Origin: Gyrodactylus bullatarudis
Lineage: Eukaryota > Platyhelminthes > Monogenea > Gyrodactylidea > Gyrodactylidae
Assembly: GCA_012064415.1 (NCBI GenBank)
Contig: SSNU01000055.1
Coordinates: forward strand, 1 to 64,000
Reading direction: 5' to 3'
Length of the DNA stretch: 64,000 nucleotides
Both the position numbers and the translations under genes were made by a program. A model generated the notes under the pieces. The model did no database searches. It was given only the letters and a program-made list of their open reading frames with translations, and was not told the DNA's origin. Shown here in pieces: positions 39,001-45,252 of the stretch (the first letter of the stretch is position 1; each line of letters begins with the position of its first letter).

Positions 39001-42000
39001 CGATTACATATATGAAATCTGCGATAAAGAGTTATTCTTATTTTTTCCTATGGCCTCATCAAATAGGTTTTCAAAAAAACCTTGTAAATATTTGACTAGA
39101 CTGTCAAGAAATCACCCTTCCTTATAGAAAAATGTTTTTCTTTTCTAATGATTGGATGGATTATTGAGGTGGAAATTTTGGAAAAATTCTCGACGCTATT
39201 TACCAACTTTACATAAAATAAATTCTAATCAAACTGTTGAAGGAATACAAATTTTTTTCCTCAAAAAATATTGAGAATCAAGTGTATAATTTATATTATA
39301 AATGTATTATGACAAGAGTGAAATATTTTCCCTCTGTCTTGAAATTAAGATTTATATGGGCAAATATCTGTAGATGGGAACTGGTTTATTTGATGTTGGT
39401 TGGTTGTCACTTTTTAAACTTCAAAATTCGCTCCCTCTCCTCCATTCTATACTCTAAATGTATAGAGTATCTTAAAGTGAATATATAAATATGTATAAAA
39501 CTCCCTTTCTGATATGGAGACCCGAAAGAAGTTACAAAGTCATTGGGATGAATAAAAATATAAATTATTGTTGGCTTGTATTTTTTTCTATTCAATATTC
39601 TCAAAATTAAAATTCCATACAACGAAAGGGGGGAGGATATATATTAAGGGCTGATTATTCAAAAGATGAAGGCATTCGTTTATTCACTCTCTTATGAAAA
39701 GATTGTTTCAATATAACTCTTTCCTACTCACTTTTCTAGCCTTCTAATGGTCGGAATTCCTCGCCAAATGTTGTTGAAGATTCTAATTTGTAAGTTAACT
39801 TTTTTTAAGCAGAGACTTCGAATGAATAATTTAATTGATTTATATCATCTTTTAATTCTAGATTATCGACAAATGGTGAGAATTATCCTCCAACGAATTA
39901 ATTAGAATTAGTTATTATTTTCAATCTTGTATTTTCATTTGATAGCCTTAAATAATTTTCGAACTGCATCGCCATACTTGAGTCCATTAGAAGGTGCATC
40001 ACGACGTGTTCTATCTCCAAATCCATCAAGTTCAACACAACATCATTTCTATCCGACAAATGTTAAGTCGATGAAAAATCATAGTCGTAAGAGTAAACAA
40101 TTCCCTGTAGCCCAGGGTATCAATGTGCCAAGTGGAAGCCTTTCAGATACCGGAGGTACCAGACATCGTCATCACCAGTTTCATCACTATCAACAGCCTA
40201 GAGAGAAACCGTCACTTCACGCGAATGAACTCAGAGAGTTGAGTTTACGAGATTCCTTACCCCTGAGACGTCATGGTACCGCAAGCTCCAGAAACCTATC
40301 GAATAGCGGATATAACCTAAGTTTGGATCGAGATCAATTTGCCTTTGGCCATTGTGGGGATCTGGATCGAGGCCATGGACAGAGAGTTTCATCCTTTAGC
40401 CAGTATGATCAAACTCCACTACCTCTTGAATTCCATCCGATTAGTGAGTTTTCTTCCAAACTAATCTAAACCTTGTTGACATGAAGATGAGAATTTAATT
40501 TATTTTACAAAAAACTCAATATTTTTGTTCGGAGAGTAAAGAAAAAAGTTGATTTTTCTACTTCCATAATTAAATAATTTTTAAAATTTCTGAAAAAATG
40601 CAATCTGACCGTTCAATTAGGCCGTTTTTTGAATTTCGAAAATGCAATAAATTTCCATTTTTTTCAACTTTTGAGCTCACAATTTTTATCGATTCCAAAG
40701 ATTTGAAGCAGTTAAATGGAGATTTTCGAGACTAACATTAGGTAAAGAATTCGAATTGTGACGTTGAGGTAGAGAGGAATCTACTGTTTTCAAGAAAAAG
40801 TTAAACTTTTAAATTTTGGATCATTCCCCTTCGTGATAATCAATAAATTCAAAATTTTCGATTTCCCACAATAATGACGAATTTCTGTAGCCGGATCCCA
40901 AAACTTATTGGCTTATTTCATTATGGAATTAGCAAAATCAATTTTTCCTTACTCTCCGAACAAAAATATTGAGTTTTTGTAAAAAAAATTAAATTCTCAT
41001 CTTCATGTCAATTAGGTTTAACTCGAAAGATTTCACTGCTCAAGACTGGAAACAGTGTAAACTTGGTAGGATAAATTATACAAATGAAAGTCTTTTAAAT
41101 GAACAAAATTATCTCTGAAAAAAAAAATATTTTAAGACCTTTATTTTTGAATATTCAAGTAACAAATTAGCCAACAAAGGTATTCTGGTCATCCTAGCAA
41201 TTCTACTTTCTCAAAGTAGAAACATAATATTTTGATCACCTCTAATAATAATTCTTTAAAGAATTTACTTGCTTAAATCGTTTTCTTTTTTACCTTTAGG
41301 TAAATTTTAACATATCTTCATTAGCTTTGGTGATGAGTGAGAGGTACACTAAACTCTTAACTTGTTTAAAGTAGTAACCATAGAGTGTATGAGAGGATAA
41401 CTACTAATTTCTATTTCTATGGGTATGGCGTACTACTGCTTCTCTGCTTGTCTGGATCCTCAAATTTTGAGATTGATCTCACTCAAAGATCCCCAACTTC
41501 TCATTCACACACATTTTCATGATTTAGAGTATTTTTAACCAATTTTTTTTCAATCCCTCTCTTACTCGTAGGAGGGTGTGACACTGGGGATGTGTTATAG
41601 AAAAAGAAGGGAAAAGTAAAGAGACACTTTCACTCTTTTAACATAAAAAGCAGAGAGGAAATAAAATATTGAAATTGATTTTCTTTGCTCAGACTTTACA
41701 AGTTGTTAGCTGAAAAAAAAAGATTTGAAATAAGCTTGACATTTTTTCCCTCTGGTAGAGAAGAAAATTGTTTGCCTTCAATCAATTTTTACATGATTTT
41801 TTTCGAAAGAACACTTAATTGATTTCAATACAGTAATGCTCTTTTTCTGAAATCAGGTCCAATTGATGAGCTGGCCAAAGTAACTCTAATCAGGCTTTCC
41901 TCTAGCATGCATGCATGGTATCAGCCCCATATTTCTCGGAATCAGGCCATTGAGTATTTGATAGATCGCAATCCAGGTACATTTGTTGTGCGTAATAGTG

Positions 42001-43872
42001 GGAGTTTTATGAATGCTTTGGGCCTTGCCCTTAGAGTAGACAAGAACTGTCCTGTCCAGCTACATGGAGCAGATATTTGTAAGTTTTTAATATTTCTATC
42101 CAATCATTAAACTCAATCAAGTAACTTTAGAATTTGAAGCCTAACAAGATTCTTGTTATTTCTTAGTAGAAAAATAACAAAAGAAATAATAATTTTAATA
42201 AACTGAATTATTACTTATTTCTTTAATGAATTTGATTTTTTTCTCAAGCTGAACCAAGAAGTCGGATAGACCTTGTTAGACACTATCTCATCGAAGTTTT
42301 GAATAGTTCAACAATGGAAAGCTCCTCTGCTCTAAAGCGTATGAAAATCATAGGTATGAATCAAAATGACTTCCCAAAGGATCATCACGAGAAAAATCAA
42401 AATCCCGGTGTCTTCTCTGTTATTTCTGGTCTTGTCCGATTGCGTGGTTGTATAAATGAGCCGATATTTCATAATCTTGTCTCACTTCTCTACGAGCACG
42501 CTGTTCAGCCGTTGGCTTTGCCTATGAAGTTAACATTGCCTTTGGATAATTTACCAAAATTATCATCACTTATCGGCTCATCGCATGTATCAAACGGTCA
42601 GACAGCTCATCCAAATCAGCCCGTATCAAATCAGAATAACAATCACACTGGGTTTTTGAGTATCCTTCCCAACTTCAATGCATTAAAATTCCCAAACTTC
42701 AATAGGGGTTCTGCGTCGGATCCGATACCTCCGAAAGTTGTCAATCGTAAGCCTCCATTGCACCAGGACTTTCCCAATCAACGACACCCAACAAGACCGG
42801 AATTCTACTCTTCTGGACAGAGCCGACGACCAATCATATCGCCAAGGCAAACTCTACCACATCAATCTCATTCACTGGAACATCCAATATCATCAGGAAG
42901 TAGCTCACATTCTGAAGTGAAATGCCTCTACCTGGGCAGTATCGATATGGACCAAATGAACGGGCCCAAGGCAATTTATAAGGCAGTAAATGTACTTTTG
43001 GAAAATTCTAGCCAAGTGAAGCAAACTGAAACGATCATTGATATCTGTCCAAATGGACTGACAGTGACTGATAACTGGAGAAAATTATTTTTTCGGCGCC
43101 AATATCCTGCCTTCTATGTTCTATATGTTGGTATGGATCCAGAAGAAAGATGGTAAGCTTCTGAACTAACTAAAATGATAGACTTGATATGTCCCCTCAT
43201 CCATCCTTGGAGATTAAACAAATTCTCTCTTTTGAGGATTGACACATTTTGTGTTTTCCATATACTCCAACACTCATTCTTTCTGTTTTCTCATCAGTTC
43301 CTTCCATCCCGCCCCCACAATACAGTCTCTCTGGCTTGTAATAGACTCCCCTTTTATTAAAATGAAATACACGATTTTCATATTAAACGAAGGAGAGGCA
43401 TTAGGAATTTAGTCTTTTCATTCTGATATTTTTGGTGAGAGAATTGAAAATTAAAGTACAAATACATTCATAACAATCAGTTTGATCCAGTTGTTTTTTT
43501 TAAATCAGACAGTTGACTGTTGAGTTTGGAAATTTGTTAAGATTATTTTAATATAAATTCTTGAAATTACTTACAAGTAAGATGAGTTTTAATAAAATTA
43601 TAAATACACTCTATCTGGATACATTTTCAAATGGGGGAAAATAGAAATTTTAAATTGAGAATCTTTATCGATTGATTACTCAAATCTGAATTTTTATCCT
43701 CAGCTGGCAGTCACCAGAATCTCGTTTCCTTGGCATTGAATATGCTCGAATATTTGGATTCATTGCAAAGAAGCACCATCACAATGAAAACATGTGCCAT
43801 CTATTTTGTGAAATGCCAGATTACCCCGCTTACATGGTCATCGAACTGTTCGATTCAATCCTGTCAAGCTGA
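2756..43872 (+). CDS. tns: Tensin-family adaptor (SH2-PTB), 15 exons, 5' incomplete
   Basis: Fifteen exons bounded by AG and GT join without a frame break: 2756-3064, 13056-13445, 22593-22705, 24091-24235, 29078-29302, 30516-30665, 30722-30814, 36392-36517, 36627-36682, 39740-39789, 39862-39875, 39946-40443, 41857-42078, 42249-43152, 43704-43872. Together they encode 1,153 residues and a TGA. Most introns are phase 1. The C-terminus is diagnostic: an SH2 domain starting WYQPHISRNQAIEYL with the phosphotyrosine-binding Arg in FVVRNS, then VRHYLIE, RLRGCINEP and LVSLLYEHAVQPLALP, then a PTB domain (VKCLYLGSID, GPKAIYKAV, LTVTDNWRKLFFRR, ARIFGFIAKK). This order is unique to tensins, which bind integrin beta tails through the PTB and tyrosine-phosphorylated partners through the SH2 at cell-matrix adhesions. 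Upstream exons are low-complexity, with Gln-rich and coiled-coil stretches. The first exon here has no start codon, so more 5' exons lie to the left. No PTEN-like phosphatase domain is visible in the window. Confidence 0.9.
3485..4138 (-). pseudogene. GIY-YIG endonuclease half of Penelope-like polyprotein
   Basis: This frame is open from just after the internal TAA (4139-4141) to the stop at 3485, about 217 codons. It contains a Lys/Glu-rich linker (EIDEIKERLRENGYPQNF), a basic stretch, and then the GIY-YIG core with Cys before the YIG (CGAKYIGRT) and the downstream RIKEHL and HLEQCGC segments. It is in the same frame as the RT half, so one stop separates them. In Penelope-like elements this nuclease nicks target DNA to start integration. 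The missing upstream RT indicates a dead copy. Confidence 0.85.
4139..4564 (-). pseudogene. Reverse transcriptase fragment of Penelope-like element
   Basis: The RT palm region is present: MGSPLSPILADIFLGFLE, then YIRYVDDTFII with the catalytic Asp pair, then FTKEEEIENTLSFLDVKL. The frame continues upstream of the ATG at 4510 to about 4564 (FQNEIYFQRDGIA), where similarity stops, so the fingers domain is lost. It ends at an in-frame TAA after TGLIIG, at a point where related proteins continue, so this stop is probably a mutation. Confidence 0.85.
9776..10574. repeat. Hairpin element with ATGAAATTC-rich arms
   Basis: The left arm (about 9776-9907) and right arm (10462-10574) are reverse complements over more than 100 bp, sharing for example TAGTATTTTAGAATGTCATC. 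The arms are built of repeats of the type ATGAAATTC/GTGAAATTC spaced about 21 bp apart, and the left arm has one extra unit. The ~550-bp spacer shows no gene. There are no clear terminal target duplications. Confidence 0.75.
10609..10870 (+). mobile_element. Penelope-like element family B, 3' fragment
   Basis: It matches the copies at 46508 and 63265 over the last codons of the GIY-YIG protein (frameshifted here) and the 3' UTR. Shared words include TGGCCTATGTGAGCTTTTTC and GTTTTGGTGTTTTTTCAGCT. It abuts the hairpin that ends at 10574. It is 5'-truncated and non-functional. Confidence 0.75.
10933..11374. mobile_element. GGCGCC fold-back element, copy a (right arm mostly lost)
   Basis: It starts AAAGCTAATTGATATGAAG and ends with the inverse (CTTCATATCAACCAACTTTA). 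The left arm carries the family marker GGCGCC near 11133. Nearly all of the right arm is missing. From about 10951 to 11323 it is almost identical to 21595-21968, and I count two mismatches in about 370 bp. Confidence 0.85.
13056..13445 (+). CDS. tns: Tensin exon (Ser/Asn/Gln-rich)
   Basis: The acceptor is TTTCAG and the donor is GGTGAGT; it is in phase 1 at both ends. The first codons (APNSEFVSLYSNESDMDEL) continue the previous exon's frame exactly. The second half is a Gln/Leu-rich helix-like stretch (LSLSQLQALHKQLLEQHQIL), probably a short coiled coil. No named domain. Confidence 0.85.
13738..14220 (-). mobile_element. Penelope-like family A remnant with inverted terminal repeat and 14-bp target duplication
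   Basis: It is flanked by direct repeats ATAAATATACATTT at 13724-13737 and 14221-14234. Inside, 13799-13853 is the reverse complement of 14166-14220, so the ends fold back. Between them lies the minus-strand C-terminus of the GIY-YIG protein (LKIREKVFIMGENPNLCIQK, ending LPWPN and a stop), matching the copy at 3485. Inverted flanking repeats and variable target duplications are known for Penelope-like elements. Confidence 0.85.
14800..14865 (+). repeat. Possible LINE coding scrap (SHIRSKLDY motif)
   Basis: One frame reads DLKLVMSHIRSKLDYSKYLL, closely matching the piece at 53250-53338 (MCHIRSKLDYTKSLLYS). The word resembles the segment after the reverse transcriptase of non-LTR elements, where RSHLDY-type words occur. 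The match is short and the family is uncertain. Confidence 0.4.
15051..15559. mobile_element. piggyBac-type non-autonomous element (TTAA, TIR CCCTTAAAGT)
   Basis: TTAA at 15051-15054 is followed by CCCTTAAAGT, and the inverse ACTTTAAGGG at 15546-15555 is followed by TTAA. TTAA duplication with CCC...GGG ends is the piggyBac pattern. The interior is about 490 bp with no transposase. A diverged relative lies at about 62266-62690. Confidence 0.8.
15862..15880. repeat. (TG)n microsatellite
   Basis: About nine uninterrupted TG units in a tensin intron. Confidence 0.9.
16300..16690. repeat. Fold-back repeat of the CGAAATT/AAGTATTT family, diverged copy
   Basis: The right part (GGAATGATGTTTAAATACTT, then TTTCGTCCAAGTCC) and left part (ATCTTCAAGTATTTGATTAT) correspond to the arms of the element at 25922-26566. 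The arms here have diverged more. No coding capacity. Confidence 0.6.
17765..17800. repeat. Solo piggyBac-like terminus
   Basis: TTAACCCTTTCGGTTCGCC starts at 17765 and resembles the termini of the TTAA elements at 25990 and 29581. I find no matching inverse end nearby, so the element is broken, or the match is chance. Confidence 0.35.
17939..18614. mobile_element. GGCGCC fold-back element, copy c
   Basis: It begins AAAGCTAATTGATATGAAG and ends CTTCATATTAATT. Both arms carry GGCGCC (near 18128 and 18438) and pair over roughly 300 bp each, with many substitutions between arms, so it is older than copy b. Short open frames inside are arm sequence, not genes. Confidence 0.85.
18675..19140 (-). 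pseudogene. LINE (non-LTR) reverse transcriptase fragment with internal deletion
   Basis: One minus-strand frame encodes KNQLRKRIPIETITDEI, then VVVYIDLSKAFDKVYFATIL and LLKYLQNYLTNRQQFLEYN. This is the Asp-containing SKAFDKV block typical of non-LTR retrotransposon reverse transcriptases. The frame then jumps to a C-terminal-looking segment (YSNRQGLRNNIPEFGQMKKL), so the catalytic YADD region and more are deleted. It ends at 18675. A dead remnant in a tensin intron, inserted antisense. Confidence 0.8.
21538..22370. mobile_element. GGCGCC fold-back element, copy b, giant palindrome
   Basis: The left arm (21538 to about 21875) and right arm (about 22030-22370) are near-perfect reverse complements. 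GGCGCC is at about 21767 and 22136. The inverted match continues about 45 bp beyond the family ends seen in copies a, c and d, through CATGATTCTCCCTCTCAAG on both sides. Confidence 0.9.
22593..22705 (+). CDS. tns: Tensin exon (Gln-rich helix)
   Basis: The acceptor is TTAATTAG and the donor is AAGGTGAGT; it enters in phase 1 and leaves in phase 0. It encodes GPQNGNLYALVQRQNLQLSI and then LQQQAKLAETLSVIPQSK. This is a short Gln/Leu-rich helical segment, perhaps continuing the coiled coil of the exon before. Confidence 0.85.
22706..24090 (+). other. Tensin intron with Tc1/mariner-type MITE
   Basis: Apart from the MITE at 23596-24000 I see only AT-rich sequence. Confidence 0.6.
23596..24000. mobile_element. 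Tc1/mariner-type MITE with TA target duplication
   Basis: TA at 23594-23595 and at 24001-24002 flank a 405-bp hairpin. The ends read CAGTTGTGTCCCAGTTTT and the inverse AAAACTGGAGCACAACTG. The arms pair for about 75 bp, including TGTATGAGAAATCGCA. TA duplication and a CAGTTGTG-type end are typical of Tc1/mariner relatives. No transposase. Confidence 0.85.
24091..24235 (+). CDS. tns: Tensin exon
   Basis: The acceptor is CCCAAAG and the donor is AAGTGAGT; it runs from phase 0 to phase 1. It encodes ALCNENQTGGFAKSPLAVKL and a Pro/Gln-rich tail (SPIQQFPPPAIQDRMY). Disordered, no domain. It starts 91 bp after the end of the TA-flanked MITE. Confidence 0.8.
25990..26213. mobile_element. Small piggyBac-type element nested in a fold-back arm
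   Basis: TTAA at 25990-25993 and at 26210-26213 flank a 216-bp insert with ends CGCTTTCGGTGCCGA and TCGGCACCGAAAGGG (14 of 15 match as an inverted repeat). The uninterrupted site survives in the opposite arm at about 26479-26503 (GGAATGATGTTAAAATACTT), showing a single TTAA before insertion. Confidence 0.9.
26329..26424 (+). repeat. 96-bp direct repeat, copy 1
   Basis: Starts AATGTATGGTATTCTGAGCA. Identical to 28217-28312 except for one base that I can see (GACTATT versus GACAATT). No inverted ends. Confidence 0.85.
26583..26905 (-). repeat. Dispersed repeat, copy 1 (inverse of 36098-36310)
   Basis: The reverse complement contains GTTGAAATTTTCATTGGGGT and GAGAAAGTTCACTTT, both present in the same order, with an internal deletion, at 36098-36310. 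Family unknown. Confidence 0.7.
28008..28130. repeat. Single arm of the CGAAATT/AAGTATTT fold-back family
   Basis: TGGGATGATGTTAGAATACTT followed by CATATCGATAGACGATTTTA and TTTCGTCCAAGTC corresponds to the right arm of 25922-26566. No opposite arm is evident. Confidence 0.65.
28217..28312 (+). repeat. 96-bp direct repeat, copy 2
   Basis: See 26329-26424; same strand, about 1.9 kb downstream in the same intron. Confidence 0.85.
29078..29302 (+). CDS. tns: Tensin exon (coiled coil)
   Basis: The acceptor is CTCTTTCAG and the donor is GAGGTAAT; it is in phase 1 at both ends. It encodes two charged helices, LISSELQLLQKKLRHARQSQ and LHKTRMLLTEQEKKLFDELR, with Leu at heptad-like spacing, separated by a Ser/Thr loop. 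A coiled coil of this kind is not a hallmark of vertebrate tensins, so this region may be lineage-specific. Confidence 0.85.
29303..30515 (+). other. Tensin intron carrying a TTAA element
   Basis: More than half of it is the element at 29581-30245. Nothing else is recognised. Confidence 0.6.
29581..30245. mobile_element. piggyBac-type non-autonomous element (TIR CCCTTTCGATAC)
   Basis: TTAA at 29581-29584 plus CCCTTTCGATAC is matched by GTATCGAAAGGG plus TTAA at 30230-30245. The 12-bp inverted repeat is perfect. The interior is about 630 bp with no transposase frame. Confidence 0.85.
30516..30665 (+). CDS. tns: Tensin exon
   Basis: The acceptor is ATATATAG. The donor is G|GTCATT, a weaker match than the others, chosen because it keeps phase 1 and joins to the next exon. 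It encodes DGILDDYRNVPGLKSDRENE and then RPPRPYLGAMRYDEQFRKH. If the donor were not used, the frame would stop 5 codons later (HFHT then stop), so an alternative end is possible. Confidence 0.7.
30722..30814 (+). CDS. tns: Tensin exon
   Basis: The acceptor is ACATTTCAG and the donor is TGTAAGT; it is in phase 1 at both ends. It encodes DDNDFSGDVTSQRQRYHSES. It is separated from the previous exon by an intron of only 56 bp. Confidence 0.75.
31698..33060. mobile_element. GGCGCC fold-back element, copy e, split by another hairpin
   Basis: The left part (31698-31817: TATGAAGTTGGGAATGATTT, CCTACTCATTTTGCCCACTT) and right part (32715-33060, with GGCGCC near 32927 and AGCAACATGAGTAGGATTCT) are the two arms of the family. 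They are separated by an unrelated hairpin at 31818-32504. Confidence 0.75.
31818..32504. mobile_element. Hairpin element nested in GGCGCC copy e
   Basis: Arms 31818-32022 and 32301-32504 are near-perfect inverse copies of about 204 bp (ends AATGAAACCAGTAATTAGCA); I see about two mismatches. The loop is about 280 bp. A 153-codon minus-strand frame inside spans one arm and the loop, resembles no protein, and is taken as chance. Confidence 0.85.
33434..34002. mobile_element. MITE-like inverted-repeat element
   Basis: The left end (GTAAGCTTCGGAAAATTCCT) and right end (AGGAATTTCCCGAAGCTTAAC) are inverse. TACAG directly precedes (33429-33433) and follows (34003-34007), a possible 5-bp target duplication, although GTAA after both copies makes its length uncertain. 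Superfamily not assigned. Confidence 0.6.
34456..34735. repeat. Fragment of the CATGAAGATGAGAATTTAA fold-back family
   Basis: Shared words with 40791-40990 include AAATTTTGGAT, TTCGATTTCCCA and AAAATATTGAGTTTTT in the same order. The left arm is missing. Confidence 0.55.
36098..36310 (+). repeat. Dispersed repeat, copy 2
   Basis: See 26583-26905; inverse orientation, with an internal deletion of about 100 bp relative to that copy. Confidence 0.7.
36392..36517 (+). CDS. tns: Tensin exon
   Basis: The acceptor is CAATTTTAG. The donor is A|GTAAAT, chosen to keep phase 1; reading on would reach a TAG 3 codons later. It encodes SVIISPDNQSTYEDVPIRSS and acidic Ser-rich sequence. YEDVP is a plausible tyrosine-phosphorylation context, which is inference. 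Confidence 0.7.
36627..36682 (+). CDS. tns: Tensin exon
   Basis: The acceptor is TTTCTAG and the donor is GGTGAGT; it is 56 nt, entering in phase 1 and leaving in phase 0. It encodes NRDGFKKKLSNSYWNNLNM. Confidence 0.75.
36683..39739 (+). other. Tensin intron, 3.1 kb
   Basis: AT-rich single-copy-looking sequence; I see no element or gene. TTAACCCTTCATGACCC near 38914 resembles a piggyBac-type end but has no partner. Confidence 0.55.
39740..39789 (+). CDS. tns: Tensin exon
   Basis: The acceptor is TTTTCTAG and the donor is GTAAGT. It encodes PSNGRNSSPNVVEDSN and ends in phase 2. Confidence 0.7.
39862..39875 (+). CDS. tns: Tensin 14-nt microexon
   Basis: AATTCTAG precedes and GTGAG follows. 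The 14 bases convert phase 2 to phase 1 and so bridge the exons at 39740 and 39946 in frame (LLSTN). Without it the two neighbours would not join in frame. Confidence 0.6.
39946..40443 (+). CDS. tns: Tensin exon (His/Ser/Arg-rich linker before SH2)
   Basis: The acceptor is TTTGATAG and the donor is AGTGAGT; it is in phase 1 at both ends. It encodes a disordered stretch with ASPYLSPLEGASRRVLSPNP, a His-rich run (RHRHHQFHHYQQ), and LRELSLRDSLPLRRHG. It ends FHPIS, leading into the SH2 exon. Ser-Pro sites suggest phosphorylation, which is inference. Confidence 0.85.
40444..41856 (+). other. Tensin intron with fold-back element
   Basis: The element at 40468-41021 is followed by non-repetitive sequence with CT/CA-rich patches (41440-41620). 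No gene seen. Confidence 0.6.
40468..41021. mobile_element. Fold-back element, CATGAAGATGAGAATTTAA family
   Basis: The left arm (TTGACATGAAGATGAGAATT, then ACTCAATATTTTTGTTCGGA) and right arm (TCCGAACAAAAATATTGAGT, then AATTCTCATCTTCATGTCAA) are inverse over about 70-100 bp. The loop is about 340 bp without coding potential. It begins only 24 bp after an exon end. Confidence 0.8.
41857..42078 (+). CDS. tns: Tensin exon, first half of SH2 domain
   Basis: The acceptor is GAAATCAG and the donor is TGTAAGT. It encodes the SH2 start WYQPHISRNQAIEYLIDRNP and GTFVVRNSGSFMNALGLALRV. The Arg of FVVRNS stands at the phosphotyrosine-binding position of the FLVRES-like strand, so ligand binding is probably kept. 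The intron in the SH2 falls just after CPVQLHGADI. Confidence 0.9.
42249..43152 (+). CDS. tns: Tensin exon, second half of SH2, linker and first part of PTB
   Basis: The acceptor is TTTCTCAAG and the donor is GGTAAGC; it goes from phase 1 to phase 2. It encodes RIDLVRHYLIEV, then about 40 extra residues, then GLVRLRGCINEP and LVSLLYEHAVQPLALPMKL, which finish the SH2. A Pro/His/Ser-rich linker of about 110 residues follows, then the PTB start VKCLYLGSIDMDQMNGPKAI and LTVTDNWRKLFFRRQYPAFY. The extra block inside the SH2 is not in the tensin SH2 pattern I know, and no convincing intron removes it. Confidence 0.9.
43704..43872 (+). CDS. tns: Tensin last exon, end of PTB domain
   Basis: The acceptor is TATCCTCAG. 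Entered in phase 2, it reads WQSPESRFLGIEYARIFGFI, then AKKHHHNENMCHLFCEMPDY, and stops at TGA 43870-43872. ARIFGF(I/V)AKK and CHLF are conserved in tensin PTB domains. The protein ends shortly after the PTB, as in other tensins. Confidence 0.9.
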
Positions 43873-44134
43873 AGATCCCCCCTTATTTGCGTGTGTGTGT
43901 GAAATCCCAGAATTAAAAAGACCCAAATGATCTCTTAATTCATACTTCCTCTAAATAGATGTGTGTACATATTGAAAATTCTTTATGTAAATAATTCAAA
44001 ATTCAAAGTGAGATTTCATGTAAAAATTAGTAAAATATCCCAGATTCTCTTTTATTCATTGAAAAAGTATTGAACGACCAATTCTAAAAAATATATATAT
44101 ATTGACCTCATACAGTTTACCAACACTTTTTAAC

Positions 44135-44140
44135 AATAAA
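44135..44140 (+). terminator. Candidate tensin poly(A) signal
   Basis: AATAAA about 260 bp after the tensin stop codon. Other A/T-rich variants are nearby, so the site in use is uncertain. Confidence 0.5.
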
Positions 44141-45157
44141 AGAGCCAGCAAGGTATTTATTTTATTAATACACACCGAATGTTATCATCCATCTTCACAC
44201 CAACTCTTCTGAAACACTCTTCTTTTTAAATACTTGAAAAACAGAGATGCACGAAAACCCATAACAAGTTAAAATTAATTATTGAACAACATTGAAACAC
44301 GCAGAGATTTATCGATATTATCAAGAAATATCTATCAAAGTGTATTTATTAATTCAATTATTATCATTATTCCTAGTGATCTAAATCAAAAATAATAATT
44401 AATACCTGTTATTCCTAAAATAATGATCAATGTACTCTTATACATGTATTTATATATATTTTAATTGGGACGTATATAGAAGAATCATGTCTCTATATGT
44501 ATATTGATAAGGACAACAACAGAAATTTTAAAAGCTATTATTATTATTGGAAATTATCAAGTAACTTGGATAAAATTTAAAATATATTTCCTTTATTCAT
44601 GTGCTTACTTTTAAGTAATTTCCTCATACAATATTCAAGATACTGAATCTTTGAAGAACAAGTAAATTCAAATCTAGAACGAGTCAATAATTATTTCAAG
44701 AAGATTGCAGTAAAAGCATACAAAGCTATAACTATTATTCTTACATATCAAAGTAGTGATATAATATTCAAGTTAAGCCTTTTCAATATGGTATGGTAGT
44801 TAAGTTTTTAACCACATCTTCGTGGTAACTCTTTCGATAGTACTGAGCATTATTTTGTATTGAAATCTTCTCAAATCACTAAAGTCTTGTATATCTTAAA
44901 AATACAATACAATCTCATGGTTATGAGCAACATTATGGACTGTACTGTATACTCTCAAATAATATATTAATTTTCTTATTAACAAACTACTTTTAAGTAA
45001 TTATGATAAAAGTTATTTATAAATACAATTTTTTATTGATATTTATGATCAAAATAAACATGATAAGCTTAAAAAGAAATGAATTTCTTGAATCTTGAGC
45101 ATTTTTTCAAAAATCTTACTTCGACAGGCCCTATTGAGCCTAAAATTCAATAACTTA

Positions 45158-45191
45158 ACTTTGATTGGTTAATATTCTCTCAGCCAATCAG
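45158..45191 (+). promoter_or_regulatory. Two CCAAT boxes in opposite orientation upstream of protocadherin
   Basis: GATTGGTTAAT (reverse CCAAT) and GCCAATCAGAG lie about 25 bp apart, ending about 60 bp before the protocadherin ATG. CCAAT is the NF-Y core. Similar pairs occur elsewhere in the window, so they may belong to a repeat rather than a promoter. Confidence 0.35.
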
Positions 45192-45252
45192 AGACCGAAT
45201 AAACTTGTTAGTCACGAAAGGATACAATTTGAAAAAATCACATTTTTTCCCA

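Larger units (their letters stand above)
43873..45252 (+). other. Intergenic region: tensin 3' UTR and protocadherin 5' flank
   Basis: It has many TA-rich runs and no open frame of note. A poly(A) signal lies at 44135 and paired CCAAT boxes lie near the right end; both are listed. Confidence 0.65.
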
